Assembly: GCA_937991535.1 (NCBI GenBank)
Contig: CALKHN010000118.1
Span: forward strand, 1 to 40,437
Direction: 5' to 3'
Source of the DNA: an uncultured Sphingobacteriales bacterium
Lineage (GTDB): Bacteria > Bacteroidota > Bacteroidia > Chitinophagales > Chitinophagaceae
DNA: 40,437 nt
Below are positions 15,800 through 24,540 of this stretch, piece by piece. Made by a program: the position numbers and the translations under genes. Under the pieces are notes generated by a model that was not told where the DNA came from, searched no databases, and worked only from the letters and a program-made list of their open reading frames with translations. Numbering within the stretch: position 1 is the first letter of the stretch; every line of letters starts with the position of its first letter.

Positions 15800-17140
15800 T
15801 TAAACCAGTCCCTGGGCCAGCATAGAATCGGCTATCTTAACAAATCCACCAATATTGGCGCCTTTTTCATAGTTGATATGTCCATCTTCCTCCTTCCCAT
15901 ATTTTACACAAATCTTATGGATCTGTTTCATAATGTCTTTGAGTTTGTTGTCCACCTCATCTCTTGTCCAGGAAAAGCGAAGGGAGTTTTGCGACATTTC
16001 CAATCCCGAAACTGCCACGCCGCCGGCATTGGCGGCCTTGCCAGGGGCATAATATATATGAGCCTGGTTAAATGCAGCTACTGCTTCGGGCGTACAGGGC
16101 ATATTGGCGCCTTCGGCCACACAAAAACAACCGTTCTCTATCAGTGCAATGGCATCGTCGCCGTTTAATTCATTTTGAGTGGCATTGGGTAATGCAATAT
16201 CACATTTGATCCTCCAGGGACGCTCATCTTTGTAATAGCTGCAATTGAATTTTTTGGCATATTCACTGATCCTGCCACGTTCATGATCTTTGAGATGCTT
16301 AATATAATTTAATCGTTCCTGGCTAATCCCATCCGGGTCGTAAATAAACCCCCCGGAGTCCGACATCGTGAGCACCCTGGCACCCTTGGCAATACATTTT
16401 TCCGCTGCATATTGCGCAACATTTCCCGACCCGGAAATAGTTATTTTTTTCCCCACCAGTGAATCACCCCTTGTTTTAAGAATTTCTTCCACAAAATAAA
16501 CCAGTCCGTAACCGGTAGCTTCCGGACGTATAAGGCTGCCGCCCCACTCGTATCCTTTGCCCGTAAGTACACCGCTGAATTCGCCTTTAATGCGTTTATA
16601 TTGCCCGAACAGGTAGCCAATCTCCCTGAATCCAACGCCAATGTCACCCGCCGGGATATCTATATCGGCGCCTACATGGCGGTAGAGCTCTGTCATAAAA
16701 CTCTGGCAAAATTTCATCACTTCATTATCAGACCTGTTTTTGGGATCAAAATCGGAACCGCCTTTCCCACCCCCCATTGGAAGACCGGTAAGACTGTTTT
16801 TAAATACCTGCTCAAAAGCCAGGAATTTAAGTACGCTTAGTGTTACTGAGGGATGAAAGCGGAGTCCTCCCTTATAGGGCCCGATGGCGCTGTTCATCTG
16901 CACCCTGAAGCCCCTGTTCACCTCCACTTCTCCTTTGTCATTCAACCAGGGTACTCTGAAGATGATTACTCTTTCTGGTTCAACAATGCGCTCCAGGATT
17001 TTACTATTTTTATATTTCGGATGCTTCTCAACATAAGGGATAAGTGATTCGGCCACCTCCGACACAGCTTGTAAAAACTCCGGTTCCGCTGTATTTCTGC
17101 ATTGTACTTTTTCTAAAAACTGCCTGAGCAAATCATTCAT
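15800..17140 (-). CDS. gdhA: Glutamate dehydrogenase, NADP-specific type
   Basis: The 446-residue protein has the length and motifs of the hexameric bacterial enzyme. It interconverts 2-oxoglutarate plus ammonia and glutamate in the cytoplasm. Seen: the substrate region GPYKGGLRFHPSV, catalytic-lysine segment GLPMGGGKGGSDFDPKNRSD, DIDIPAGDIGVGFREIGY, and the nucleotide fold with VGKKITISGSGNVAQYAAEK. CVAEGANMPCTPEAV follows near the end. Cofactor choice (NADP) is inferred from overall resemblance to GdhA rather than measured. Convergent with the helicase gene; a separate small unknown gene lies 56 bases upstream on the same strand and may be co-transcribed. Confidence 0.96.
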   Translation of the reverse strand: MNDLLRQFLEKVQCRNTAEPEFLQAVSEVAESLIPYVEKHPKYKNSKILERIVEPERVIIFRVPWLNDKGEVEVNRGFRVQMNSAIGPYKGGLRFHPSVTLSVLKFLAFEQVFKNSLTGLPMGGGKGGSDFDPKNRSDNEVMKFCQSFMTELYRHVGADIDIPAGDIGVGFREIGYLFGQYKRIKGEFSGVLTGKGYEWGGSLIRPEATGYGLVYFVEEILKTRGDSLVGKKITISGSGNVAQYAAEKCIAKGARVLTMSDSGGFIYDPDGISQERLNYIKHLKDHERGRISEYAKKFNCSYYKDERPWRIKCDIALPNATQNELNGDDAIALIENGCFCVAEGANMPCTPEAVAAFNQAHIYYAPGKAANAGGVAVSGLEMSQNSLRFSWTRDEVDNKLKDIMKQIHKICVKYGKEEDGHINYEKGANIGGFVKIADSMLAQGLV

Positions 17141-17196
17141 ATACTTTATAAATATGTGTGTTTAGGGGTTATTTTTCGGGAAATTACTGAAATTAT

Positions 17197-17622
17197 CTAT
17201 TGAAGCATTTTATTAAATTTTTGCAATTCATTTAATTCTACCGTGGTAAGCGTTTCGTTGTTATCGTATTTGGCTTTTAAAAACAATACTCTTTTATGCT
17301 GCGGATACTTTGCCAGTATAGCAGCGAGCATACGGCCGGCACTTTCGTCTTTAATATAAAGCGGCGAAGGAACCGGAGGAACTGATTTGTACCTGGTCGG
17401 TTTCTTTTTAATAATCGCTTCTAAAGTAGTGAGTTTGTTTTCGGGAATGGCAGCTATTTTAGCGGCTTTATGGTACAATCCCTCCAGTTGTTTTTTGCTT
17501 AGCCCTCCCCGCTCCTGGTATTGATATAATAAACTTTGTATAAAAGAAGAACTGGGTTGAGCCGCAAGGGCAGCTTTCAGCAAATCACTTACAATATCCA
17601 AATCTGGTTTAATCCTGTTCAT
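17197..17622 (-). CDS. Conserved hypothetical protein, 141 residues
   Basis: Soluble, lysine-rich and mainly helical, with no signal peptide or membrane segment. The N-terminal part (DLLKAALAAQPSSSFIQSLLYQYQERGGLSKKQLEGLY) resembles short helical repeats. The C-terminal part (KYPQHKRVLFLKAKYDNNETLTTVELNELQKF) follows a proline-rich link at 75-88. I recognise no enzyme motif. The gene is 56 bases upstream of gdhA on the same strand, so co-transcription is possible, but nothing in the protein suggests a link to nitrogen metabolism. Confidence 0.7.
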   Translation of the reverse strand: MNRIKPDLDIVSDLLKAALAAQPSSSFIQSLLYQYQERGGLSKKQLEGLYHKAAKIAAIPENKLTTLEAIIKKKPTRYKSVPPVPSPLYIKDESAGRMLAAILAKYPQHKRVLFLKAKYDNNETLTTVELNELQKFNKMLQ

Positions 17623-17868
17623 AAAACTGGTGCACGAAATTAGCGAAAAAGAACGATCAACGGGTATTTTCGGCTTTTTTGCATTGGGCTCTTCATATTA
17701 AAAAAATAGCAAACATCAATGTGATTGGTGGTTGTAGAATAAATACCACAGGTAGAAATAATTTTCCCAATTAATGGTTACAACAGATTTTTATTTTCTG
17801 CCACCTGTTTATACCATTCGCCGCGTTCATGGTATTATTATTGTATTCCTTTATTTTATTTGAATTAA

Positions 17869-17875
17869 AAGGAGG
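17869..17875 (+). promoter_or_regulatory. Strong Shine-Dalgarno site of the small heat-shock gene
   Basis: AAGGAGG lies five bases before the ATG at 17881. Genes of Bacteroidota usually lack such a site, and no other gene in this window has one as clear. It fixes the start codon and suggests high translation. Confidence 0.75.
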
Positions 17876-17880
17876 TTTTT

Positions 17881-18318
17881 ATGAGTAATATCATTAAAAG
17901 TGGAAGCCGCACACCGGACTCCTGGAATGATTTTTTTAATATGAACAATTTGTTCGACAATATGTGGCCCGACAGGTTGGGGAGGGGGTTTCCAGCGGTG
18001 AATATTTCAGAAACAGAAGCGGGCTATACCGTTGAAGTGGCAGCCCCTGGTTTTGAGAAAGGAGATTTTAAAGTAAAAGTGGATGATGATATACTAACGA
18101 TCAGCGCGGAATCGAAAACTGAAAATGCATCGAACGATAAGCAAAGAGCATATACCCGCAGGGAGTATAGCTACAGTTCTTTTACGCGCAGTTTCAGGCT
18201 CCCCGATAACATAAAAGACGACAAAATTTCCGCAGGTTATAAAGACGGCATGCTGAAACTGGAATTGCCGAAATCGGCCACCCAGGTAAAAGCCACTAAA
18301 GAGATTACGGTAAATTAA
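17881..18318 (+). CDS. Small heat-shock protein, Hsp20/alpha-crystallin family
   Basis: The 145-residue protein has an N-terminal arm (about 1-38) rich in Asn, Phe and Trp. The alpha-crystallin domain follows (about 39-135; PAVNISETEAGYTVEVAAPG, FKVKVDDDILTISAE, YKDGMLKLELPKS). The C-terminal EITVN tail provides the I-x-V oligomer motif. These cytoplasmic chaperones hold unfolded proteins without ATP. The start follows a textbook ribosome binding site, and 258 bases of non-coding sequence upstream leave room for a stress-regulated promoter, though I could not identify a heat-shock operator. A hairpin follows the stop. Two unknown genes on the same strand lie downstream. Confidence 0.96.
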   Translation: MSNIIKSGSRTPDSWNDFFNMNNLFDNMWPDRLGRGFPAVNISETEAGYTVEVAAPGFEKGDFKVKVDDDILTISAESKTENASNDKQRAYTRREYSYSSFTRSFRLPDNIKDDKISAGYKDGMLKLELPKSATQVKATKEITVN

Positions 18319-18327
18319 AATCGAAAA

Positions 18328-18354
18328 GCAAAGAGGTACAGCCTATCTCTTTGC
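18328..18354 (+). terminator. Hairpin after the small heat-shock gene
   Basis: Perfect 8-bp arms GCAAAGAG / CTCTTTGC with an 11-base loop, ten bases after the stop codon. No T-run follows, so it may be a terminator or an mRNA-stabilising hairpin. Confidence 0.4.
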
Positions 18355-18418
18355 CGGCTGCATTTATAGCATTAATAATATGGGTTGATGTAAAATAAAA
18401 TGGCATAAATGTATTTGT

Positions 18419-19033
18419 ATGCATACCGGGGATGTTGAGCCTGTGCCTCCACAGGAGGTAGGAAAGAAAATGGATGTTACGGCACATGTGGAGGCCGCAG
18501 CGCCTGAAGACGCGCACCGGATATTTGCGGAGGCGAAAAAGAGGCTATTGGACATTAACCACTGGTCCGACATCAGTCGCGGCATTTCGGCATCTTTTGT
18601 TTTAACAGATTTCAGGGGTACAATAAAAAAATGCACACCCCAGGTGGGCGATTATTTTCGCATTGATATTCCAGGACCGGGAACTACAGCAGGTGATGGG
18701 TTTGACTGGGTACGCATTGAAATGATAGAAGAGGAACCAGGTTACCTGGGGGCACATGAATCTGTTGCAATGCGTGTGAGACCAGCTCCGCAACCTGAAA
18801 AGAAAAAACCAACAGCGCATTTTTTTGCGCAGGATGCTACCAGTTCGTTTATAGTAAAAAGAGAAGGCATGCGCATTACGGCGGAAGTACATGGCAGAAT
18901 CGAAAAGCCCAATACAGAAAACGAAAGTTTTGGCGATGCCGTTAGAAATGCCGTCATAAGTATGGGTGCACAGTCCGGCTTGTCTAAAGTGCAATGGGAA
19001 AAATTGGTAAAAGGAATATTAAATATTCGATAA
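18419..19033 (+). CDS. Conserved hypothetical protein, 204 residues
   Basis: Soluble, no signal peptide. Residues about 18-120 (DVTAHVEAAAPEDAHRIFAEAK, HWSDISRGISASFVLTDF, GDYFRIDIPGP, DWVRIEMIEEE) have the look of a START/SRPBCC-like fold. The C-terminal half (HFFAQDATSSFIVKREG, VHGRIEKPN, SKVQWEKLVKGIL) also recalls a small ligand-binding or stress protein. This is only a resemblance in pattern; function is unknown. The start may instead be Met18. The gene follows the heat-shock gene on the same strand by 100 bases with a hairpin between them. An ORF of 101 residues follows after 71 bases. Confidence 0.7.
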   Translation: MHTGDVEPVPPQEVGKKMDVTAHVEAAAPEDAHRIFAEAKKRLLDINHWSDISRGISASFVLTDFRGTIKKCTPQVGDYFRIDIPGPGTTAGDGFDWVRIEMIEEEPGYLGAHESVAMRVRPAPQPEKKKPTAHFFAQDATSSFIVKREGMRITAEVHGRIEKPNTENESFGDAVRNAVISMGAQSGLSKVQWEKLVKGILNIR

Positions 19034-19104
19034 CAATTTATAACCAAACGAACTGGCATTGTTTTTAGAAGTAGGAGTGAACAGGTATAAACCTCCCGAA
19101 TGCT

Positions 19105-19410
19105 ATGCGTACTGCACATTTACACATCGCCGACCAGTTGCTGGAATATATATTACCTTATCCCGGCGAAAAGGATATACAGGAAATAGAACATCATTTA
19201 AATCTTTCCCCGTTAAAATTGCAATTGTTTCTTACAGAGATCGGAAATGAAAAACCGGGATGGATCTATAAATCGGTTGGTGAAAACAATGAGCCCAAAT
19301 CAGTTGGCGTAATAGATGAAATGAAACCGGAAGTACTGGGGTTCCTGTCTAAAGGTGGATTTTCTAAGCAGTGGCCGGAGGCCGATACTACTACAAAAAA
19401 GCAGGTGTAA
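19105..19410 (+). CDS. Hypothetical protein, 101 residues
   Basis: Small soluble protein (MRTAHLHIADQLLEYILPY..., ends TTTKKQV) with no recognised domain. The N-terminal half (EKDIQEIEHHLNLSPLKLQ) could be a winged-helix-like segment; this is a guess. It lies 71 bases after the 204-residue unknown gene on the same strand and may share its transcript. The following 158 bases to the phosphoesterase gene hold only a 21-codon open frame at 19478, which I do not call. Confidence 0.55.
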   Translation: MRTAHLHIADQLLEYILPYPGEKDIQEIEHHLNLSPLKLQLFLTEIGNEKPGWIYKSVGENNEPKSVGVIDEMKPEVLGFLSKGGFSKQWPEADTTTKKQV

Positions 19411-19568
19411 TGCTCAGCGGATTAGTTCCCGGCAAGGTCATCCGGGGCAGTTTATTTGTAACCCATAAAAACTAAAGATGCGTCAGGAACTGTGCAACCG
19501 CTGGTATAGCACGTGCTGGGAAGAAATGTTGGAGGTGAAGTAAAATTTGTAGTATTGCTTTTTTTTAC

Positions 19569-20660
19569 ATGAGCCTTCGTACATTTCTGCAACGCATCCT
19601 TAAAAAGCCGGTTGCCAGGTTAGCCAACAGGTTTTCTTCCCGCCCCAACAGGCAAGGGGTGCACGATGCACTTACCAGGCTGTATAAGCAGATCAGGGAA
19701 AAACCCGGTAAAAAAGGCGCTGTTATTGATCTGAATGTGTCACCGCAAAAGATTGTTATTTTTTCTGATCTACATAAGGGCAATAAAAAACGTTCGGATG
19801 ATTTTGCACCGGCAGAACAAAACTATATTGCCGCATTGAATTATTACAACGGGCAAAATTATACATTGATCGTGCTGGGGGACAGTGAAGAGCTTTGGAA
19901 ATTTAACCTCTTCACCGTAAAAAAACACAATCATGCTTCTTTTGAACTGGAAAAACATTTTCTTCAAAGAAAAGCGCTGATCAAAGTTTTTGGCAATCAT
20001 GATGTATTCTGGAATAATGATCCTTTTGCCGCATTACAGCTTATAAGTATTTATGGTGAAACGGTGCACATGTACGAAGCGGTGTTGTTAAAATACAATA
20101 CCGGACAAAAGTCGATAGATATTTTTCTTACACACGGTCACCAGGGCGACAAACAAAGCGACGGCAATAAATTCAGCGCATGGTTTGTGGCAAAAATATG
20201 GGCGCCTTTACAATCATATCTGGACCTTAATATCAATACACCAGCCTTTAACGACATTCTTAAAACAGAGCATAACCAGTTTATGTACGAATGGAGTTTG
20301 CATCAGGAGAACCTGGTGCTTATTACAGGACATACGCATCAGCCGGTATTTGAATCAATGACACACTTAGAGCGTTTGTATAAGCAACTGCTTGTTGCAC
20401 GACAAAACGATAACAGCCCGGACATAACAAATTTGCAGAAAGAAATTGCTTTTCGCCGCCAGGAATATGATCATGTTTCAGAAGATTATCTGCGGCTGAA
20501 GCCCACCTATTTCAACAGTGGTTGCTGCTGTTTCAGCGATGGTGATATTACGGGAATAGAAGTTGAAGCGGGTGAGATAAGGCTTATAAAATGGAAAATG
20601 GATAATACGGTATCCAAAAGAACCATACTGGAATATACAGCTTTGAAAAATTTATGCTAA
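19569..20660 (+). CDS. Calcineurin-like metallophosphoesterase
   Basis: The 363-residue protein has a two-metal phosphoesterase core with the motifs in order: FSDLHKG (Asp67, His69), GDSEELW (Asp105), FGNHD (Asn143-Asp145), THGHQGD (His189, His191) and GHTHQP (His255, His257). GDSEE replaces the more common GDxxD but keeps the metal-bridging Asp105. The size and the HGHQGD segment recall UDP-diacylglucosamine-hydrolase-like enzymes more than the small DNA-ligase-associated phosphoesterases. No signal peptide is seen; the basic N terminus (about 1-30) could be peripheral to the membrane. The substrate is not known. Its last four bases overlap the end of the convergent DUF4230 gene. Confidence 0.88.
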   Translation: MSLRTFLQRILKKPVARLANRFSSRPNRQGVHDALTRLYKQIREKPGKKGAVIDLNVSPQKIVIFSDLHKGNKKRSDDFAPAEQNYIAALNYYNGQNYTLIVLGDSEELWKFNLFTVKKHNHASFELEKHFLQRKALIKVFGNHDVFWNNDPFAALQLISIYGETVHMYEAVLLKYNTGQKSIDIFLTHGHQGDKQSDGNKFSAWFVAKIWAPLQSYLDLNINTPAFNDILKTEHNQFMYEWSLHQENLVLITGHTHQPVFESMTHLERLYKQLLVARQNDNSPDITNLQKEIAFRRQEYDHVSEDYLRLKPTYFNSGCCCFSDGDITGIEVEAGEIRLIKWKMDNTVSKRTILEYTALKNLC

Positions 20661-21298
20661 TCCATAGTTTTTACCGTAACTTTTTTAAATCCAAAACCCC
20701 GCAAAAAATTTTCAAGCAATGCGATGCTGCGTACATTGGCTCTGTTGAGTATGCCCTGATGCAGTGCTTTTTCAACCATTTTCTTCCGCGCCTTTACTTT
20801 AACGGCTGTAACCGCCTCACTGCTCCATTCGCCCGTTTCGCTAAAAGTTTCAAAATCCGAAGGGTTCATGATCGTATCTAATATTTCTGCATGGGGAAGC
20901 AACAGGGAAACGGAATCGCCCTGCACAAAAATGGATTGGGCATTTAATTTTTTAAGGTCAACACCCGCTATGAGTTTTCCCTTTCCAATGATCACAAGGC
21001 GTTTACCTGTTATTGGCAAATTGCCAAAGACCGAAAGATCTGGGAGTAATCTTTCGACCGGGGATTTCATCTTAATAACAACGGAATCCGCCACCACTTC
21101 ATCAAAAGCCGTAATGGTGCACAATTGTGCCAGTTCATTGATTTCTTTAATAAGTATAGGTGTGTTGTCTATTGTAACCGGCTGCTGTTTAAAGATATTC
21201 TTAAAAGAAGGCAGCCATTTCATGTTCAGCAGCAGGAGCACTACCAGAACAGTGGTGATAAGCAAAATATACCTGGTCCATCCGCTTCGCATGATCAA
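20657..21298 (-). CDS. DUF4230 protein, membrane-anchored
   Basis: The 213-residue protein has one N-terminal membrane helix (about 10-26), so the bulk is probably periplasmic. The rest matches the DUF4230 pattern: ILIKEINELAQLCTITAFDEV, LVIIGKGKLIAGVDLKKL, LLLPHAEILDTIMNPSDFETF, an Ala/Lys-rich helix and ENFLRGFGFKKVTV. Function unknown. Start and stop overlap its upstream partner (ATGA, four bases), which is a second DUF4230 protein, so the two are translationally coupled. It also overlaps the convergent phosphoesterase gene by four bases. Confidence 0.85.
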   Translation of the reverse strand: MIMRSGWTRYILLITTVLVVLLLLNMKWLPSFKNIFKQQPVTIDNTPILIKEINELAQLCTITAFDEVVADSVVIKMKSPVERLLPDLSVFGNLPITGKRLVIIGKGKLIAGVDLKKLNAQSIFVQGDSVSLLLPHAEILDTIMNPSDFETFSETGEWSSEAVTAVKVKARKKMVEKALHQGILNRANVRSIALLENFLRGFGFKKVTVKTMD

Positions 21299-21855
21299 TT
21301 GAGTTTAACAGGTGTGTTCCCGAATTGAATAATCACTTTTTCATAGCCCAGGTTGCGCAGAAAGTTGCTTGCAAATAAACTGGCATTGGCTTCCGCGGTT
21401 CGTAATACACCCAATGAGTCGGCACTGTCCTGTATTTGTTTTTGCGCCTGCGCCGCCAGCAGATCTCTTTCCTGTGTTGTGAAACGCGTTCTAAAGGGGC
21501 CAATTTCTTCATACGCCACTTTAAGGTCTTCCGGTTTTATGTTAACAGAAAATAAGGTAGCGTGCGGGAGGATTAAGGTAACTTCTTTATTGTGGACCTG
21601 AATGTGTTCACCACCAATAGCAGAAAAATCAATACCTGCTTTAAGGGTGGCCTCACAGGTCATCAATATTTTCCGGTCGCCTATCTTATACCAGGTTTCG
21701 TCGTCACTGGCCTTAATGATTTTGTTTACGATATATTCTACGGTAACCAGTTCATTTATTTCTCTGAGTGCCAAAATCTCCTGCTCCTGCTTAACGGGAG
21801 CTGTACGGCAGGCCGCAACCACGCAAAACAGCAAATAAATATATGGTTTGAACAT
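21295..21855 (-). CDS. DUF4230 lipoprotein
   Basis: The 186-residue protein has a short signal ending VVAAC, a lipobox, so it is likely an envelope lipoprotein. The body resembles its downstream neighbour: ALREINELVTVEYIVNKI, RKILMTCEATLKAGIDFSAI, VTLILPHATLFSVNIKPEDLKV and NFLRNLGYEKVII. It is the first gene of an overlapping two-gene unit with a tethered paralogue, suggesting the two may form a hetero-complex across or along the envelope. That is inference only. No catalytic motif is apparent. Confidence 0.85.
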   Translation of the reverse strand: MFKPYIYLLFCVVAACRTAPVKQEQEILALREINELVTVEYIVNKIIKASDDETWYKIGDRKILMTCEATLKAGIDFSAIGGEHIQVHNKEVTLILPHATLFSVNIKPEDLKVAYEEIGPFRTRFTTQERDLLAAQAQKQIQDSADSLGVLRTAEANASLFASNFLRNLGYEKVIIQFGNTPVKLN

Positions 21856-22065
21856 ATTGCAATTTACAAATCCTGTTTCACCTGCGTATTTAATATATTA
21901 TTTATTAGCCGAATGTTATATCGCACATGTCTTTGTCTGCGCGAACCGGAAAATGGACGATGCGCTCATCTTCCCACCACGCGGAGACAGGTGCGGGGGC
22001 AATCTGATGAAATTTTATCGATGAACATTTCATGGGTAATCATTAATTTTCCCCGAAATTGAGAT

Positions 22066-22734
22066 ATGACAAAATATGCTGTAATAGTAGCCGGTGGAAC
22101 GGGAGCGAGAATGGGCTCCGCTGTTCCAAAACAGTTTATGTTATTGAATGGTAAGCCGGTATTGCTGCATACGATAGAAACTTTTTTGCGTGCTTACGCC
22201 GACCTGCAGATCATACTGGTGCTCCCCCCCTCTTTCGGGGAACAGGGTAAACAACTCGTTTCGAAGACAACCGCTCCGTCCCGGATTCAGATCGTTTCAG
22301 GCGGCGCTACCCGTTTTCATTCCGTGCAGAACGGGTTAACAAAGATCAATAAAACATCGGTTGTTTTTGTACATGATGGAGTAAGGTGTCTGGTTACTGA
22401 AGCGCTTATCCGGCGCTGTTATGAACAAGCACTGGAAAAAGGAAATGCCATTCCCGCTGTAGCCGTAAACGACAGCATAAGAATGGTGGAAGGGAATAAA
22501 ACGAGGGTAGTGGACAGAAGCAGGTTGCTTGCTGTTCAGACACCTCAGACTTTCCGGAGCAATATTCTTTTATCGGCTTTTGAGCAACCTTATAATGAAG
22601 CTTTTACCGATGAAGCAACAGTAGCGGAAGCGGCAGGATACGAAATTTTTATGATCGAAGGGGAAAAAGAAAATATTAAGATCACGTTGCCTGCAGACCT
22701 GTTAATAGCAGAACAACTATCGAGAAAAGCATAA
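22066..22734 (+). CDS. ispD: 2-C-methyl-D-erythritol 4-phosphate cytidylyltransferase
   Basis: The 222-residue protein has full IspD length. It transfers CMP from CTP to methylerythritol 4-phosphate, third step of the MEP pathway begun by DXS. Seen: VVAGGTGARMGSAVPKQF (nucleotide binding), FVHDGVRCLV, AVAVNDSIRMV, VQTPQTFRS, FTDEATVAEAAGYEI and GEKENIKITLPADL. The gene starts 211 bases after the divergent DUF4230 lipoprotein gene; that spacer has no recognised gene. An FkbM-type methyltransferase gene follows after 42 bases on the same strand. Confidence 0.96.
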   Translation: MTKYAVIVAGGTGARMGSAVPKQFMLLNGKPVLLHTIETFLRAYADLQIILVLPPSFGEQGKQLVSKTTAPSRIQIVSGGATRFHSVQNGLTKINKTSVVFVHDGVRCLVTEALIRRCYEQALEKGNAIPAVAVNDSIRMVEGNKTRVVDRSRLLAVQTPQTFRSNILLSAFEQPYNEAFTDEATVAEAAGYEIFMIEGEKENIKITLPADLLIAEQLSRKA

Positions 22735-22776
22735 TGTGAAGCACAGCTTTGGCGATGTTTCCACAATATCCATTTC

Positions 22777-23586
22777 ATGTTTAAAAAAATTACCACAGCA
22801 TTCCGGAAGCTGATTTTCTGTTATACCATTACGGCAGACCTGTCTTCGTTTATCCGGTTGCTGATCAATACGAAAAGATACCGTTATGCTAAAAAGCCGG
22901 TAGTGCATCCCGCCATGCCCGTTGGCTACCATTTGCTTCTGAATGGAAAAAGAAAAACAATTTTTTTAAGAACTTATGCGGGGGATATTGCTATATTTTA
23001 TGAAATATTCTGGCAAAAAGCATACAGGCTTCCATGGCCGGATAAAACGCTTAGTGGTCCCGTGCTTGATCTTGGCGCCAATACCGGGATGGCATGCTTG
23101 TTTTTTGCTGCATATTATTCCGTACGCGGGCTGTATGCAATAGAAGCAGATCAATACAATATGGATTTGCTTTTGTGCAATCTTTCCGGTGAAATATCAG
23201 ATAGGCGGGTTATGCCACTGCACGCGGCTGCCTTTGCTGAGGATACAACAATGTATATGCGAATGCAGGAAAAGGCCTACAATACCACTGTTACAAGTGA
23301 GGTAACGGATATGCCCGTGCGGGCACTAAGTATGGATACGTTGTGCAGTATGTTTGAACTGGACAAAATTGATCTCCTTAAAATAGATATTGAAGGTAGT
23401 GAGGAAGCGCTTTTTTCAAAAAATACTGAATGGCTGGAAAAAATCAATATGCTTGTTGTTGAGATTCATGCAGAGGGGTACCGGAGTGTGTGCGAAACTT
23501 TATTGCGTACTAAAGGTTTTGAAATATATCAACCCGGTGAAAAAGATTGCCATTCAACCTTATTGTGGGCAATCAAACAGGGATAA
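22777..23586 (+). CDS. FkbM-family methyltransferase
   Basis: The 269-residue protein contains the SAM-binding motif GPVLDLGANTGMACLFFA (about 91-108) followed by YAIEADQYNMDLL. Later are VRALSMDTLCSM, IDLLKIDIEGSEEALF and NMLVVEIHAEGYRS, the signature of the FkbM family, which mostly O-methylates sugars and natural products. The N-terminal 80 residues are less typical. The position 42 bases after ispD suggests co-transcription, while the facing polysaccharide genes suggest a sugar acceptor; neither is proven. It converges on the acyltransferase gene with 5 bases between stops. Confidence 0.85.
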   Translation: MFKKITTAFRKLIFCYTITADLSSFIRLLINTKRYRYAKKPVVHPAMPVGYHLLLNGKRKTIFLRTYAGDIAIFYEIFWQKAYRLPWPDKTLSGPVLDLGANTGMACLFFAAYYSVRGLYAIEADQYNMDLLLCNLSGEISDRRVMPLHAAAFAEDTTMYMRMQEKAYNTTVTSEVTDMPVRALSMDTLCSMFELDKIDLLKIDIEGSEEALFSKNTEWLEKINMLVVEIHAEGYRSVCETLLRTKGFEIYQPGEKDCHSTLLWAIKQG

Positions 23587-23591
23587 TACAA

Positions 23592-24524
23592 TCACTTTTT
23601 TTTAAAATGATTCACCGGGAATGGCAGGCGGTTCATTTTAATGTGCATATAAAAGGCTTCCGCAGGTCCAAACTGCCGGTTAAAAAAAGCAATGCCGGGA
23701 ATATCCGATCCTTCAAACCTGAATGTTTTGCCGCTGCCTGCATGGTCTTGTATGGCGGCATCGGTTAGCAGGTAAAACGCACCCATTGATTTTCCTTTTG
23801 CAGTACTTCCTCCTACCAGAGAATACACGAAATTGTTGTCATAAAGCACGATGTAAAATGCGATCGTTTCGCCCCCCGGTGTGTGTGCAGTATATGTTTT
23901 AAGGTGATTCTTTTCGCCTGCCATATTGCAGCAGTTAGTGAGTGAATGATAATCTTTAGACCTAATGCCCGGGTGCGATGTATTGTATGCTTTACGGTAT
24001 AAAGTGATGATATCTTCCGGGGTATCGTTGCGCACGACTATTATGCTATGCCTGTTTGCTTTTTCCAGTGATCGTTTGGCCAACCTGCTGTACGCACCGG
24101 TTAAGGCAGAGCGGGATTTTCCCAAATCCAGCATTACGTTTAATCGCTTGTGCACTGTGAGCCCGGCAACGGGATGGGCTTCCCGTAATGTATGGGTTTC
24201 ACTGACATCAATATCAATGAATTTAAATTTTGCGGGAATAGCCTGTAAAAACTGAACTATATCAGCAAACGGTGCTTTACCCGCGAAAACGCCTAGCGAT
24301 GCCGTAAAAAAGGGCTGGTAAATGTAGTAAAAGCCGTATTTTTTTCTCCAGGTAAGGGGCATTACGGCTTTATAATCATTTAATACAAGGGCATCCCAAT
24401 GGCTGGCCATATGGTCTAACCACCAGGAATAACCGTATATCACGCCTTTGCTTCTTTCGATACACGCATCCCATTTTACAATGTCAATTTCACTTCTTTT
24501 GAGGTATTGAATGTCGTTGGTCAT
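23592..24524 (-). CDS. GNAT/FemAB-like acyltransferase
   Basis: The 310-residue protein recalls the FemAB/GNAT superfamily, with a central segment (about 185-270) reading YRKAYNTSHPGIRSKDYHSL, TPGGETIAFYIVLYD and YSLVGGSTAKGKSMGAFYLLTDAAIQ, as in lipid II or polysaccharide aminoacyl/acetyl transferases. It ends with a rich FEGSDIPGIAFFNRQFGPA segment typical for FemAB-like members. It is the last gene of the minus-strand run with a polyprenyl glycosylphosphotransferase, so modification of a surface polysaccharide is likely. No signal peptide. The exact acyl donor is unknown. Confidence 0.75.
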   Translation of the reverse strand: MTNDIQYLKRSEIDIVKWDACIERSKGVIYGYSWWLDHMASHWDALVLNDYKAVMPLTWRKKYGFYYIYQPFFTASLGVFAGKAPFADIVQFLQAIPAKFKFIDIDVSETHTLREAHPVAGLTVHKRLNVMLDLGKSRSALTGAYSRLAKRSLEKANRHSIIVVRNDTPEDIITLYRKAYNTSHPGIRSKDYHSLTNCCNMAGEKNHLKTYTAHTPGGETIAFYIVLYDNNFVYSLVGGSTAKGKSMGAFYLLTDAAIQDHAGSGKTFRFEGSDIPGIAFFNRQFGPAEAFYMHIKMNRLPFPVNHFKKK

Positions 24525-24540
24525 GAAAAGAAGTGGTTTC

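Noticed and set aside
18735..18750. Short palindrome CCAGGTTACCTGG
   Set aside because: It lies in a coding sequence, is short, and lacks the REP-like core; likely chance.
19478..19543. 21-codon open frame before the phosphoesterase gene
   Set aside because: Too short, with no ribosome binding site or family resemblance.
19569..20660. Phosphoesterase as a partner of the ligase-associated helicase
   Set aside because: At 363 residues with GDSEE and HGHQGD it does not resemble the roughly 200-residue ligase-associated type, and gdhA, the heat-shock gene and others lie between.
21592..22062. 156-residue plus-strand frame upstream of ispD
   Set aside because: Mostly antisense to the DUF4230 lipoprotein gene, which has a clear lipobox and a coupled paralogue.
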